Shown here piece after piece: positions 1 through 8,939 of a stretch of DNA of 64,000 nt (positions are counted from its first letter, which is position 1; every line of letters starts with the position of its first letter). The notes beneath the pieces were generated by a model. The model did no database searches. It saw nothing but the letters and a program-made list of their open reading frames with translations, and was not told the DNA's origin. A program made the translations under genes and the position numbers. The DNA lies in NCBI GenBank assembly GCA_032595685.2, contig CP159373.1:2228501-2292500 (forward strand), given 5' to 3'. Source of the stretch: Candidatus Electrothrix aestuarii. Lineage in GTDB: Bacteria; Desulfobacterota; Desulfobulbia; Desulfobulbales; Desulfobulbaceae.

Positions 1-312
1 GCTATTGAAAAAATAGGGAAAGTCGTTATGGTAATGAAGATTTTTTTGAGGCATATACTTTGATATTTGCTTGTTGGCGGAAAATGTGCTGTTTTACCTG
101 GTATGTGAAGGTGCTCCTCTCTGAACAGGTAAAAAAGAGAAAAAATCGCAAAACATAACACTGGTGAAAAAATACTGTCAATGATTTCTGCTGAGTGGTA
201 GAAAGAAAAAGCGATCTTATTAAGTGAGAGGAGTCCTGAAAGAGAATAATGACTTCCTGGGAGGATAACAGGAAGAGATGGCTCCTGAACGTTGCTTGTG
301 GAGTTTTGTCTG
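1..312. other. Region upstream of the Bat operon
   Basis: No convincing gene is seen in this AT-rich stretch. Just before the first Bat gene there is an 11-codon reading frame (ATG at 278, stop TGA at 311-313) preceded by a GGAAGAG-like site. Its stop overlaps the ATG at 313, so it could be a short leader coupled to the operon, or chance. An inverted repeat TTTTACCTG / CAGGTAAAA lies near 93-134 with no U-run on the plus strand. No strong -35/-10 pair stands out. Confidence 0.3.
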
Positions 313-2373
313 ATGTCCCTGATACCTACTTTTGCTGAACCTTTTTGGCTGTTGATTGGTTGTGTTTGCTGTGTAGCGGTCTTATTCTTTCTTTTGCTCA
401 ATACACGGCGGAGAAAAAAAGAGCTGGAGAAATTTGTTGCGCCAAAGCTTCTGAGAGGATTGACAGGGAATGTGTCCCGCTCCCGTCGGCGCATGAAAAA
501 TATTGTTTTTGTTCTCGGGTTAGCCTTCCTTTTTCTTGCCTTAGCCAGGCCCCAATATGGAGAACGCTGGATTGAGGTCCGGCGTAAGGGGATTGATATC
601 CTTATTGGTGTGGATGTGTCCAAGTCCATGCTTGTGCAGGATATCAAGCCGAGCCGTTTGGAAAGGTCCAAATTGGCTATCCGTGATTTTGTTGCTAAAT
701 TAGAGGGAGATCGGGTGGGGCTGCTACCTTTTGCCGGAAGCGCCTTTCTTATGTGTCCGCTAACAACGGATTACGATGCCTTTACGGCCTCCCTGGATAC
801 CCTGGATGTGAACAGTATCCCGAAAGGAGGGACTGATATCGGGGCTGCAATCAGGCAAGGGGCAGAGATCTTATCCAATGAAACCAATCATAAAATTCTG
901 GTTTTGGTCACTGATGGTGAGGATCTCAGTGAAGACGCGCTGAAAGCTGCTGAAGAGGCCAAAGGGCATAATATGACAGTCTATGCCCTTGGTGTGGGGA
1001 CACCGGAGGGCGAACTCGTTCCCGCCCCAGAAGGGCAGGTCGGGCGTTTTGTGAAAGATGAGCAGGGAAATTTTATTACCTCCAGATTGGATGAGCAAAC
1101 GTTGGCCAGCCTTGCGGAGACCACCAGTGGACTTTATGTGCCTCTGGGCAATATGGGGCAGGGGTTTGATGTTATTTATGAGCGAAAACTCTCCTTAATT
1201 CCTCAGGAAGAGCATGGGCAACGGAGGCGTAAAATTCCTATAGAGCGTTTTCCTTGGCCCGTGGCCATGTCGGTGCTTTTTTTAGGAGTGGAGTTCCTTT
1301 TATCTGGGCGAAAAAGTGAGTTGGCCTTGCGCTTACCCTTTGTGAAGACAGCAGGCAGGCGAAAGAAGCGGAGTGCAACAGGCCTACGTCTTGGGCTGGC
1401 AATCACGGCACTTGCTACGCTTGCCACATTGAGCGGTGTATTGCTGCCCCAAGCACAGGCTTCAGAAGGAGAGGAGCTTTTCCATGCCGGTGATTATGTT
1501 GGAGCAGAGGCCTATTATCAAAAAAAACTGGAAAATGAGAAGAGCGACCCTGCCTTATATTTTAATCTAGGGGGGGCCCTCTATCGTCAGGAGAAGTATG
1601 AGCAGGCGGCAGGTGCTTTTACGCAGGCCTTGCTGACAGATGACCTCTCACTTCAGGCTCGGAGTTATTATAATCGTGGGAATAGCCAGTTTTTTCTCGG
1701 TGCATCAGCCGCAGGAAAGGATAAGGAACAGGCTTTGAATTTGTGGAATGAGGCCAAGAAATCTTTTGAGTCGGCCCTGAAGTTGGAGCCGGAGGACAAG
1801 GCGGCTGCCCATAACCTGGAGATGGTGAAGAAGAAGATGGATCAGCTCAAGGAGCAGATGAACCAATCCGGGCAGCAATCTGATAAACCGCAGGAAGGAA
1901 AAGAGGGCGAGCAGAAAAAGGACGAGAAGCAGCAGAGCCCAGAGCAACAAAAGAATCAGGGCGAACAGGGAGAGCAAGGAGAGCAAGGAGAGCAAGGAGA
2001 GCAAGGAGATCAGAGCGGTTCTCCAGATGAAAAGGACGACGCTGGGCAGCAGGATCAGGAAGCGGCAGAGCAGCAAGAGAAGAAGGAAAAGCAACAGCCT
2101 GATGTTGAGCAGAACGCTGCCTCAGAGGCCGAGCAGAACAAGGAGACGCCTACCGCAGAAGATATTCAGAAAGCCGCAGCTGCCCAGGAGAAGCAGGGAG
2201 CGCAGCCGGATAAGGACAAACAGATGAGTGCCGAGGATATAGAACGTCGCATGATGGGGAAGATGACCGAAGAGGAGGCAAAAAATCTGTTGGATAGCCT
2301 AAAGGAGGAGCAGGGTGAATTGAATTTCCTTCCTCAGGGAGGGAGCAATGACTCTGTGGATAAAGATTGGTGA
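313..2373 (+). CDS. BatB/BatC-like VWA-domain membrane protein fused to TPR tail
   Basis: Probable Bat (Bacteroides aerotolerance) family protein acting at the inner membrane, linked in other bacteria to stress tolerance; its exact reaction is unknown. A hydrophobic N-terminal segment is followed by a von Willebrand A domain with the MIDAS signature DVSKSM and a later TDGED motif. A second membrane segment follows, then TPR-like repeats (YFNLGGALYRQEKY and the next unit), and a Gln/Glu/Lys-rich tail of about 150 residues. The tail resembles the separate BatC protein, so this looks like a BatB-BatC fusion. The ATG at 313 has GGAG nine bases upstream and is preferred over an in-frame TTG at 292. 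The stop overlaps the next start (TGATG), so translation is probably coupled to batD. Confidence 0.85.
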   Translation: MSLIPTFAEPFWLLIGCVCCVAVLFFLLLNTRRRKKELEKFVAPKLLRGLTGNVSRSRRRMKNIVFVLGLAFLFLALARPQYGERWIEVRRKGIDILIGVDVSKSMLVQDIKPSRLERSKLAIRDFVAKLEGDRVGLLPFAGSAFLMCPLTTDYDAFTASLDTLDVNSIPKGGTDIGAAIRQGAEILSNETNHKILVLVTDGEDLSEDALKAAEEAKGHNMTVYALGVGTPEGELVPAPEGQVGRFVKDEQGNFITSRLDEQTLASLAETTSGLYVPLGNMGQGFDVIYERKLSLIPQEEHGQRRRKIPIERFPWPVAMSVLFLGVEFLLSGRKSELALRLPFVKTAGRRKKRSATGLRLGLAITALATLATLSGVLLPQAQASEGEELFHAGDYVGAEAYYQKKLENEKSDPALYFNLGGALYRQEKYEQAAGAFTQALLTDDLSLQARSYYNRGNSQFFLGASAAGKDKEQALNLWNEAKKSFESALKLEPEDKAAAHNLEMVKKKMDQLKEQMNQSGQQSDKPQEGKEGEQKKDEKQQSPEQQKNQGEQGEQGEQGEQGEQGDQSGSPDEKDDAGQQDQEAAEQQEKKEKQQPDVEQNAASEAEQNKETPTAEDIQKAAAAQEKQGAQPDKDKQMSAEDIERRMMGKMTEEEAKNLLDSLKEEQGELNFLPQGGSNDSVDKDW
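1960..2013 (+). repeat. Six 9-bp units encoding Gly-Glu-Gln
   Basis: Six consecutive 9-base units of the type GGAGAGCAA (four identical inside, one variant at each end) encode GEQ repeats in the acidic/Gln tail of the Bat protein. Such a run can gain or lose whole units without changing frame, so tail length may vary between strains. Confidence 0.8.
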
Positions 2374-4280
2374 TGAAACAATTAATAAATTCATTCTTTA
2401 GGATCAGGACCTGGAAAATGCGCATCCTCTTGTTTTTTATTGTGCTGAGTTGCTTTTTCTCCGCATTCTCTGCTGTAACCACGCTTGCCGCGGATGTTCA
2501 GGTAACAGCGGAGATTAATCCCACAAGTTTTTCCGAGGATCAGGCGGCCAGCTTTGTTCTGACGGTGAGCGGTGCCCGGTCAGCAGAACCAGAGATGCCT
2601 CGAACTGAAGGTCTGCATATTGTTTATCAGGGGCAGAGCAGTCAGACCTCCTGGGTTAATGGGGAAGTTTCTTCAGCAATATCGTATAATTTTTTGGTTC
2701 AGGCTGAAAAACCTGGCAAGTTCACTATTCCACCTGTCAACGTCACGATCAAAGGCGAAACCTATACCACTGAGTCTGTGCAGTGTACGGTGTTGCCCAC
2801 CCAAAATGCTGGAGGGCAGATCCGGGGAAACTCTGGGGGAGCTCGGGGCTCTTCTTCGGGGGCGAATCCAAATATTGTTGAGATAAAGGATATCGGTTTT
2901 ATGCGCATCGTTCCAGAAACAAAGCGCATGTATTCCGGCCAAGTGGTCCCTTTTATCCTGAAAGCCTATTTTCGGGCAGGGCAACGAGTCACTCTTAAAT
3001 CAGCGCCTCGATTGAGTGGAGAAGATTTCCTTCTTCAGTCTTTGGATGAAGAGCCGATTCAGCAACAGGAGCATGTGAAGGGAAAATTATACACCTCTCT
3101 GACCTGGAAGGGGACTCTTTCAGCTGTTAAAGAAGGTTCATTTCCCCTGACTGTGGAAATGGATGCAGAAGTATTGGTGCGTTCAAGAAGTCGGCTCCGA
3201 GGCAGCCCCTTTGGCTCATCTTTGTTGGATGATCCTTTTTTTGCTGATATTTTAGGGAACTATTCCCGTCGTAATATTACGGTTTCCAGCCCGGAAAACA
3301 CAGTGACTGTCCTGGACCTGCCAACGGAGAATCGACCTGCTGATTTCAGTGGTGCTATTGGCACCTTTAGCCTGAACGTTGCAGCCTCACCCTTGGACGG
3401 TAAAATCGGTGACCCTATTACAATGAAGATGCAGCTTGATGGGAGCGGTAATTTTGCCTTGGTTCAGGCACCAACACTGAGCGACGAACAAGGTTGGAAA
3501 ACCTATCCAGCCTCGGGCTCGGTGAAAGATTTAGGTGGAGGAAAGGGTGAAAAGACCTTTGAGCAAGCTCTTATCCCCACTGATCAGAGCCTGAATTCCA
3601 TCCCTCCTGTTCGATTTTCTTATTTTGATCCGAAGATTGAGGAATATGTAACCTTAAACAGTGATCCCATTTTTTTGCATTTACAGAAGGCTGATAATGT
3701 CTCGGCAGCTCCGGTCGATGCTCAGAGTACGCCGCAAGCAAAAGCTCCCTTGTCTGCCGGACAGGAGGGGCAAAAGAATCTTGAATCAGCGAATAAATTG
3801 CACCTTGCTTCCTTGAAACCTGATTTAGGTAGACTGGTTCCATCGATTGAGCCCCTATATCATAAGCTCTCGTTTGTCCTTTTGCTGGGAATAGCTCTGC
3901 TCTTGATTTTGCTGTCTTTGCTGTTCTTTTTGCGACAGAGAAGGCTGGCAAAGGATCCGAGTATTTTGCGGCGTAGAGAGGTACAAGGACGCCTGGCTAC
4001 GCATTATGAGGGCATGAAAAAGGCTCTGGCGAGCCAGAGTCAAAAGGATTTTCTCCAGCATTGCCGGGCAGCTATTCAGCAAGGGACCGGTCAAGCATGG
4101 GGGCTGTCCCCTGAGGCGGTGACGCTTGCTGATCTGGAGCAACGCTTACCGGTTGAGGATCCCCTACGGGCTATTTTTGTCCGTTTGGAGCAGAGTGAGT
4201 ATGCGGGTGAGCAATTGCCTCAGGCTGATTTAGAGAAGATGTTGCAAACGACCAGAAAGGAATTGGGTAAGCTGGTATGA
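2373..4280 (+). CDS. batD: BatD-like membrane protein
   Basis: Second gene of the Bat operon. An N-terminal hydrophobic segment ending near TTLAADVQVTAEI looks like a signal sequence. It is followed by a long beta-rich periplasmic part typical of BatD, with the conserved opening of an Ig-like fold (the FSEDQAASFVLTVSG region). One strong transmembrane helix (LSFVLLLGIALLLILLSLLF) lies about 130 residues before the C-terminus and leaves a cytoplasmic helical tail. The start overlaps the previous stop and the end overlaps the next start, so the three genes are very likely co-translated. Length of about 635 residues fits the family. Function is known only by association with aerotolerance and envelope stress. 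A TTG at 2367 would be two codons longer. Confidence 0.85.
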   Translation: MKQLINSFFRIRTWKMRILLFFIVLSCFFSAFSAVTTLAADVQVTAEINPTSFSEDQAASFVLTVSGARSAEPEMPRTEGLHIVYQGQSSQTSWVNGEVSSAISYNFLVQAEKPGKFTIPPVNVTIKGETYTTESVQCTVLPTQNAGGQIRGNSGGARGSSSGANPNIVEIKDIGFMRIVPETKRMYSGQVVPFILKAYFRAGQRVTLKSAPRLSGEDFLLQSLDEEPIQQQEHVKGKLYTSLTWKGTLSAVKEGSFPLTVEMDAEVLVRSRSRLRGSPFGSSLLDDPFFADILGNYSRRNITVSSPENTVTVLDLPTENRPADFSGAIGTFSLNVAASPLDGKIGDPITMKMQLDGSGNFALVQAPTLSDEQGWKTYPASGSVKDLGGGKGEKTFEQALIPTDQSLNSIPPVRFSYFDPKIEEYVTLNSDPIFLHLQKADNVSAAPVDAQSTPQAKAPLSAGQEGQKNLESANKLHLASLKPDLGRLVPSIEPLYHKLSFVLLLGIALLLILLSLLFFLRQRRLAKDPSILRRREVQGRLATHYEGMKKALASQSQKDFLQHCRAAIQQGTGQAWGLSPEAVTLADLEQRLPVEDPLRAIFVRLEQSEYAGEQLPQADLEKMLQTTRKELGKLV

Positions 4281-5101
4281 AACCAACTGTTTTTATCTCT
4301 GATTTTATTTTTGATGTAGTGCAGGTCGCGAAGCGGACGAGCTTCCTGCTCTTCGTCCCTTTGTGTTGTCTGTTGCTCTCCGTCGGAGCAAGAGCTGATG
4401 ATCAGAATAAGCAGGCTGCCGTAGCCCTGTTCGAGCAGGCGAATATTCTCTCTACCCAAGGGAAATTTCAGCAGGCGATTGAGCAGTATTCGGGCCTGAT
4501 TGATAAATATGGAGTCTCGGCTTCCTTGCTATATAATCTGGCCAATACCTATGCCGCAGCGGGGCAGATAGGCCCCGCAATATTGAACTATGAACGGGCA
4601 CTGCATTTGTCCCCGGGTGATGCAGATATCCAAGGGAATTTAGCCCAGGTGCGGAAGGACGCTGGTCTATATCAAGAAGAGCAATCGATCTTCAGGCATT
4701 TTGTGGAGTTACTTGGAGCCGATCAATGGTTGATGATCGCAGGTTGTGCCTTTCTCTGCTTAGGAGTAAGTGTTTTATTGGCAACCTTGGTTGCAGAGAA
4801 GAAAAAAAGAGGCCTCCTGCAATGGGGGGCAACATGCACGTTGCTCGTTGTTATTCTCACGCTTCCTCCTGCCTTCTTTCGTTATCAGGACTGGAATGTC
4901 GGGGTTGTGTTGACAGAGGATGCACACCTAGTTATTTCTCCTTTTGCTGATGCTACGCCAGCTGGTGATATCAAGGCAGGAAGACTGATTCAAGTGGAGA
5001 GGGAGCACGGAGACTATGTGTTGGTAAAAACGGATAACGGGAAGTCTGGTTGGTTGGCTAAGGACTGTTTTGCCTTGGTTGCCGATATACCGAGAAAATG
5101 A
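4277..5101 (+). CDS. batE: BatE-like TPR/SH3 membrane protein
   Basis: Third Bat gene, overlapping batD by four bases (ATGA). The N-terminal hydrophobic segment ends at ARADDQNKQ, a likely signal sequence. TPR units follow (ALFEQANILSTQGKFQQAIE, LLYNLANTYAAAGQIGPAIL), then two membrane helices around residues 150-195 and a C-terminal bacterial SH3-like domain (the region ending DNGKSGWLAKDCFALV). This TPR-membrane-SH3 order is typical of BatE, thought to bind wall or protein partners in the periplasm. No terminator is obvious in the 40 bases before the convergent gene downstream. Confidence 0.85.
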   Translation: MKPTVFISDFIFDVVQVAKRTSFLLFVPLCCLLLSVGARADDQNKQAAVALFEQANILSTQGKFQQAIEQYSGLIDKYGVSASLLYNLANTYAAAGQIGPAILNYERALHLSPGDADIQGNLAQVRKDAGLYQEEQSIFRHFVELLGADQWLMIAGCAFLCLGVSVLLATLVAEKKKRGLLQWGATCTLLVVILTLPPAFFRYQDWNVGVVLTEDAHLVISPFADATPAGDIKAGRLIQVEREHGDYVLVKTDNGKSGWLAKDCFALVADIPRK

Positions 5102-5141
5102 TGTTCCCTGCTGACTTTTTTTGGGGGGGCGCTGGGAGGGA

Positions 5142-5783
5142 TCAGTCCTTTTTCGGTGGTTGGCCTCCTGGAGGCTTGGAGTTCAACGAGCCTATTTGGG
5201 CCATGTGCTCTTCACGACGTCGTTCCTGCCAATAGATCTGCTTATCTTTTAACACACGGTAGATACTGGACGCTTCTTCCTTGTTCAGTTGTTCCAGGCG
5301 CCACGGATCAAGCTTAAATTCGGTCTCCTCCATGTACGGGCTGGTATCCTTATAGGGATTATGATAAAAGAGCGTATCATGATATCGGAAGAAGGAGAGC
5401 TCTAACGTGGAGCAGAAGTTCCCTTCAATGAGGCGGACAGAGACGAACTGGCGCCATACCTTATCACTTTTATCTTCCAGTTTTCTGAAGCATCCCGCCT
5501 TGAACAATATGGCCCGATAATAGGTAAGCACGAGTATCTTATAGTGTCTTTTCCCGATTTCCCTGATAATAAAGGGCCGGTCTCCCTGCTCCTCGGCTGT
5601 GAACCACTGTTTGATTCTTTTTTCCAGCTTTGTTTCCGGTTCTTCTGTCGGGTTGAAGATTCGTCGTTTCTTGTCGCCCTTAGGGGGTGTTCGTTTCTCG
5701 TCGGTTTTGTTTTCTTCCTTATCAGCAGGAAGCAACTTACCCAGTTTTCTTCCTAAGCGAGAGTTCGTGTCAGCCAGTTTCAT
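5142..5783 (-). CDS. Hypothetical protein, charged N-terminus
   Basis: I do not recognise this 213-residue protein. The first 55 residues are Lys/Glu/Pro-rich and probably disordered. The rest alternates short hydrophobic and aromatic stretches (YKILVLTYYRAILFKAG, LELSFFRYHDTLFYHNPY) in a way that suggests a compact beta-rich domain, perhaps PH-like, but that is a guess. There is no signal peptide or membrane helix. It ends in a Pro/Lys-rich tail. It faces the Bat operon tail to tail and sits 34 bases downstream of the thioredoxin-like gene on the same strand, so the two may be co-transcribed. Confidence 0.6.
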   Translation of the reverse strand: MKLADTNSRLGRKLGKLLPADKEENKTDEKRTPPKGDKKRRIFNPTEEPETKLEKRIKQWFTAEEQGDRPFIIREIGKRHYKILVLTYYRAILFKAGCFRKLEDKSDKVWRQFVSVRLIEGNFCSTLELSFFRYHDTLFYHNPYKDTSPYMEETEFKLDPWRLEQLNKEEASSIYRVLKDKQIYWQERRREEHMAQIGSLNSKPPGGQPPKKD

Positions 5784-5817
5784 GGAAGGTGCCTCCCCGG
5801 TTGCAGTCTTTGTTTTA

Positions 5818-6270
5818 TTAGCTTTCCCCTTTCAGGGCAGCTTCTAGCTCCTGAATGAATTCTTTTACTGTGAGTGAGCCACTTCTCTTAAATGGGTGAA
5901 CTTTAATGGATATACCGCTAGGGTGAACAACCCTGAAATCAGGAAAGCCCTGAACACCTTTTTTCTGTGCCAAGTTTCCTTCTGCCTCCCCTTTCTCCGG
6001 GTTTATTTTAATCCTATAATACTTGGAGAGGATGTGCTGAATTTTTTCCTTGCTCAGATAATTTTTGTTCATTTTCTTACAGTAACCGCACCAGTCTGTA
6101 TAGAAGAAAAGAATATATGGCTTGTTCTTTTTCTTTGCCGCTTTTTCTATTTTTTTGAAACTGGAGGCTTTGGTGTACCACTGGTTGGTTGTCACTGCCT
6201 CAGCTGTCGTGCTGAGAAAAAGTACGCTGATAAGCGTAAGGAGCAACAGGGGCATGAAGCGTTTTTTCAT
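5818..6270 (-). CDS. Exported thioredoxin-fold protein
   Basis: Predicted periplasmic thioredoxin-like protein of 150 residues. A signal peptide (RFMPLLLLTLISVLFLSTTAEA) is followed by a thioredoxin fold with the active-site sequence FYTDWCGYCKKM (CxxC at about residues 61-64) and the conserved region ending GVQGFPDFRVVHPSG, which supplies the cis-proline side of the site. It resembles thioredoxin_7/DUF255-type single-domain proteins that reduce or check disulfides in exported proteins. The ATG is preceded by AAAGGATG. The substrate cannot be inferred from the neighbours. Confidence 0.8.
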   Translation of the reverse strand: MKKRFMPLLLLTLISVLFLSTTAEAVTTNQWYTKASSFKKIEKAAKKKNKPYILFFYTDWCGYCKKMNKNYLSKEKIQHILSKYYRIKINPEKGEAEGNLAQKKGVQGFPDFRVVHPSGISIKVHPFKRSGSLTVKEFIQELEAALKGES

Positions 6271-6556
6271 TTTTTCATCCTTTAGGGTTGTAGAGCCAAC
6301 TTTGCTAAAATAGAGGGAAATATCAATTGGGAATGCATTAGGGGCGTTATGGGAGATTGGTGAGAAAGGCGCTGAGTTTTTTTTAGGTGAGATTTCCCAT
6401 CTGCTGTTGGATAGAGCATAAACTCAGTAACAGCTTGCACTTATTTCATGCGGCAGTGTAGGTGTCTGCACTGGTTTTGTCAACAGGAAAAGGGCGAGGG
6501 CAGGGGGGCACTATAGAGGTGGGGGTTTCCGTCTATGCTGCATCGGAGTTTTTCTC
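6271..6556. other. Non-coding region upstream of the thioredoxin-like gene
   Basis: About 290 bases with no supported gene on either strand. It should hold the promoter of the leftward thioredoxin-like gene. A low-complexity GGGCGAGGGCAGGGG-like patch lies near 6490-6510. Nothing else is recognisable. Confidence 0.4.
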
Positions 6557-6643
6557 GATGCCAGCATGTAGAGACTCTCAAAGCTAGCATGTAGAGTCAC
6601 CCAATGCTAGTGCTAGCATGGAGAATCGCTTCATGCTGGCATC
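6557..6643. repeat. 87-bp element with 12-bp perfect inverted ends
   Basis: GATGCCAGCATG at 6557-6568 is repeated exactly in inverse orientation at 6632-6643 (CATGCTGGCATC). Between the ends the core AGCATGnAGAnTC recurs at roughly 30-base spacing, partly as small palindromes. It looks like a small non-autonomous element or a foldable repeat. No target-site duplication was found. It overlaps the 3' end of a truncated NERD-type gene and may mark its break point. Confidence 0.65.
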
Positions 6644-6898
6644 CACTTTTTTATCACCTGTGTCCCACCCACTCCGTGCCTGGGATGTGATGATAAGGAT
6701 GCGATGTTTTCGAGGGGGGGGATTATGAAGGGGATGGTAGGTCTTGGCCGGGAGGCGAAACCAAGCCGCAAGCTTGACCAGGGCTTCCCCGGAAAAACCT
6801 TTGAACCAAGGAGAGCGCAGGAAGCCCAGGAAGAGCATTATAGGGATGAGCCAACAAAATGTTTGCAGAAATGCAGTGATGATTGGTGAGAAATCCAT
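6584..6898 (-). pseudogene. Truncated NERD-domain protein (N-terminal remnant)
   Basis: The first 60 codons from the ATG at 6898 read MDFSPIITAFLQTFCWLIPI and continue through SPWFKGFSGEALVKLAA to TYHPLHN. This matches the membrane-anchored N-terminus of NERD nuclease-like proteins, in which a TLP-x-DG-TTQIDH core should follow. That core is missing: after LHN the frame enters unrelated sequence and then the inverted-repeat element, where the peptide VDASMKRFSMLALALGDSTC is simply translated repeat. The frame also runs upstream into gpmI, which is a shadow. It lies 26 bases downstream of gpmI. It is probably non-functional. Confidence 0.6.
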
Positions 6899-6924
6899 AG
6901 GGGCCTTGGAGAGTATTTTTAGTC

Positions 6925-8484
6925 TCAGGCAATCAGATTCTCTCCCTCCATCTCCTCCGGTTGCTTCAGCCCCAGCAGGTGCATCAGGGTCGGGGCAATA
7001 TCCTTGAGCGCACCGCCATCTTTGAGGGTGCAACCCTTATGCGCCTCACTAACCAGGATCAGCGGCACCGGATTCAGAGTATGGGCCGTATGCGGTTGCC
7101 CGGTCTCCAGGTTGACCATCGTCTCCGCATTGCCATGATCCGCTGTGACCAGCAGGACGCCACCCATTGCCTGTACCTGCTCCGCGATTCGTCCCAGGCA
7201 GGTGTCAACCGTTTCACAGGCCTGCACTGCTGCGTTCAGTATTCCGGTATGCCCTACCATATCGGTATTGGCAAAATTGAGAATCACCAGATCATAAGGA
7301 GTACCTGCTTCTTCCTGATCTTTTAACGCAGCCAACAAACGGTCGGTTACCTCTATCGCGCTCATGGCCGGTTTTTGGTCATAAGTGGCCACATCCCGTG
7401 GTGACTCGATAAGGATACGGTCTTCACCGGGAAAGGGCGTCTCTGCTCCACCGTTAAAGAAATAGGTGACGTGGGCATATTTTTCTGTCTCGGCTATGCG
7501 CAACTGGTGCAGGCCCGCCTCACTGGCCTCTTCTCCGAGGATGCGGGTCAGGCTGACCGGAGGAAAGACGATGGGAAAATCGAAATCCGCCTCGTACTCG
7601 GTCATGGTAACCAACTCCAGTAGCTTAGGTCGGTTGCTGACATCAAAGCCCTGGAAATCTGCATCGGAAAAGGCATGGCAGAGTTCCCGGACTCGGTCGG
7701 CCCGGAAGTTGAAAAAGACAATGGCGTTTCCATCGCTGATCCTGCCCACCGCTTCTCCCGCATCATTCAGCAGAACCGTGGGCTTGATGAACTCATCGGT
7801 CTCTTCTCGGGAGTAGGAATCCTTGACTGCTTGCAGGGGATCTTCTGCCGTTATTCCCTGACCATCGACCAATGCCTGCCAGGCTTTTTCCACCCGGTCC
7901 CAGCGGGTGTCCCGATCCATAGCCCAGTAGCGGCCTGAGACCGTTGCCACCTGCCCGCAACCGATGCGTTTGATAGCGGCAAGCAGCTCTTCCATATAGC
8001 CCGCGCCACTGGAGGGCGGGGTATCCCGACCATCCATAAAACAATGGATTTTGGCCTCAAGTCCTCTGCTTCCTGCCATTGCCAACAGGGCCTCCAAGTG
8101 CTTGAGATGGGAATGGACACCACCGTCCGAGAGCAGCCCGCAGAAGTGAATCCGGCTTCCTGCCGCCTTGACCTGATCCATGACTTTGTTCAGAACCGGG
8201 TTTTTGGCAAATTCTTCCTGCTCAACAGCGCGGTTAATCCGGGTGTAGTCCTGATACACGATCCGTCCAGAACCGATATTAAGATGCCCGACTTCTGAAT
8301 TCCCCATCTGCCCCTTGGGCAAACCTACCAAACCATTATGTGCGATCAGGCTTGTGGAAGGGTAGTCAGCAACCCATTGATCCATATTCGGGGTTTTGGC
8401 CACAGAAACCGCATTACTTGCTGATGCTGGGGCGATACCCCAGCCGTCCAGGATTGCCAGGATTACCGGTCTGTTCTTTGCCAT
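6925..8484 (-). CDS. gpmI: 2,3-bisphosphoglycerate-independent phosphoglycerate mutase
   Basis: Glycolytic enzyme interconverting 3- and 2-phosphoglycerate using two metal ions. It is 519 residues, the usual length. Alkaline-phosphatase-superfamily signatures are intact: N-terminal AILDGWG metal site, phosphoserine loop MGNSEVGHLNIGSGR, the FMDGRDTPPSS region, NFRADR, NTDMVGHTG and the C-terminal TADHGNAE metal site. Its ATG overlaps the stop of rsfS by one base (TGATG), so the two genes are probably translated together. A second, ApgM-type relative occurs at 51195-52436, but this one is the likely housekeeping mutase. Confidence 0.97.
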   Translation of the reverse strand: MAKNRPVILAILDGWGIAPASASNAVSVAKTPNMDQWVADYPSTSLIAHNGLVGLPKGQMGNSEVGHLNIGSGRIVYQDYTRINRAVEQEEFAKNPVLNKVMDQVKAAGSRIHFCGLLSDGGVHSHLKHLEALLAMAGSRGLEAKIHCFMDGRDTPPSSGAGYMEELLAAIKRIGCGQVATVSGRYWAMDRDTRWDRVEKAWQALVDGQGITAEDPLQAVKDSYSREETDEFIKPTVLLNDAGEAVGRISDGNAIVFFNFRADRVRELCHAFSDADFQGFDVSNRPKLLELVTMTEYEADFDFPIVFPPVSLTRILGEEASEAGLHQLRIAETEKYAHVTYFFNGGAETPFPGEDRILIESPRDVATYDQKPAMSAIEVTDRLLAALKDQEEAGTPYDLVILNFANTDMVGHTGILNAAVQACETVDTCLGRIAEQVQAMGGVLLVTADHGNAETMVNLETGQPHTAHTLNPVPLILVSEAHKGCTLKDGGALKDIAPTLMHLLGLKQPEEMEGENLIA

Positions 8485-8885
8485 CAGTCTTCCTCCTGCT
8501 CCTCAATTCCCAATTCGCGTAAATCGACCTGTGGGGCATCATGCCAGAGCCCTTCCAAATCGTAGAATCCCCGTTGCTCCTTATAGAAGATATGGGCCAC
8601 GATATCGCCGAAATCAAGCAGAACCCACATACCTTCCTTTAGGCCTTCCGAATGCTTGCTGGTTACCCGTTTGGAACGCAACTCCTCCTCAATAGCGTCG
8701 GCCAGACCCTGAACATGGCGGCTGGAACGTCCGCTCATGATGACAAAGTAATCAGTAAACGAGGAATAGGCATGAACGTCCAGGATAACCAGGTCTTCCG
8801 CCTTGGTGTCCAGCGCAGTGCGGGCACAGATCTCAGCCAGTTCCAGAGAGGTTCGTTCGCGGTGTTCTTTTTTCAGCTGTCGCAT
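8484..8885 (-). CDS. rsfS: Ribosomal silencing factor RsfS
   Basis: 133-residue RsfS/Iojap-family protein. It binds uL14 on the large ribosomal subunit and prevents subunit joining when nutrients are scarce. Family hallmarks are visible: KAEDLVILDV, SSFTDYFVIMSGRSSRHVQGLADAI, and WVLLDFGDIVAHIFYKEQRGFYDLEGLW. It is followed by gpmI with a one-base overlap. In many bacteria rsfS lies with nadD, which is not present nearby. Confidence 0.95.
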   Translation of the reverse strand: MRQLKKEHRERTSLELAEICARTALDTKAEDLVILDVHAYSSFTDYFVIMSGRSSRHVQGLADAIEEELRSKRVTSKHSEGLKEGMWVLLDFGDIVAHIFYKEQRGFYDLEGLWHDAPQVDLRELGIEEQEED

Positions 8886-8939
8886 CGTATGATAATAAAA
8901 TGAAATTGTGAGGTTATAGGCGTGCCCTGACAGAAGAAC

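Noticed and set aside
1705..2094. 129-codon Leu-rich minus-strand frame that looks like a membrane protein
   Set aside because: It is the reverse of the Gln/Glu/Lys repeat tail of the Bat protein (CTC/CTT runs) and not a gene.
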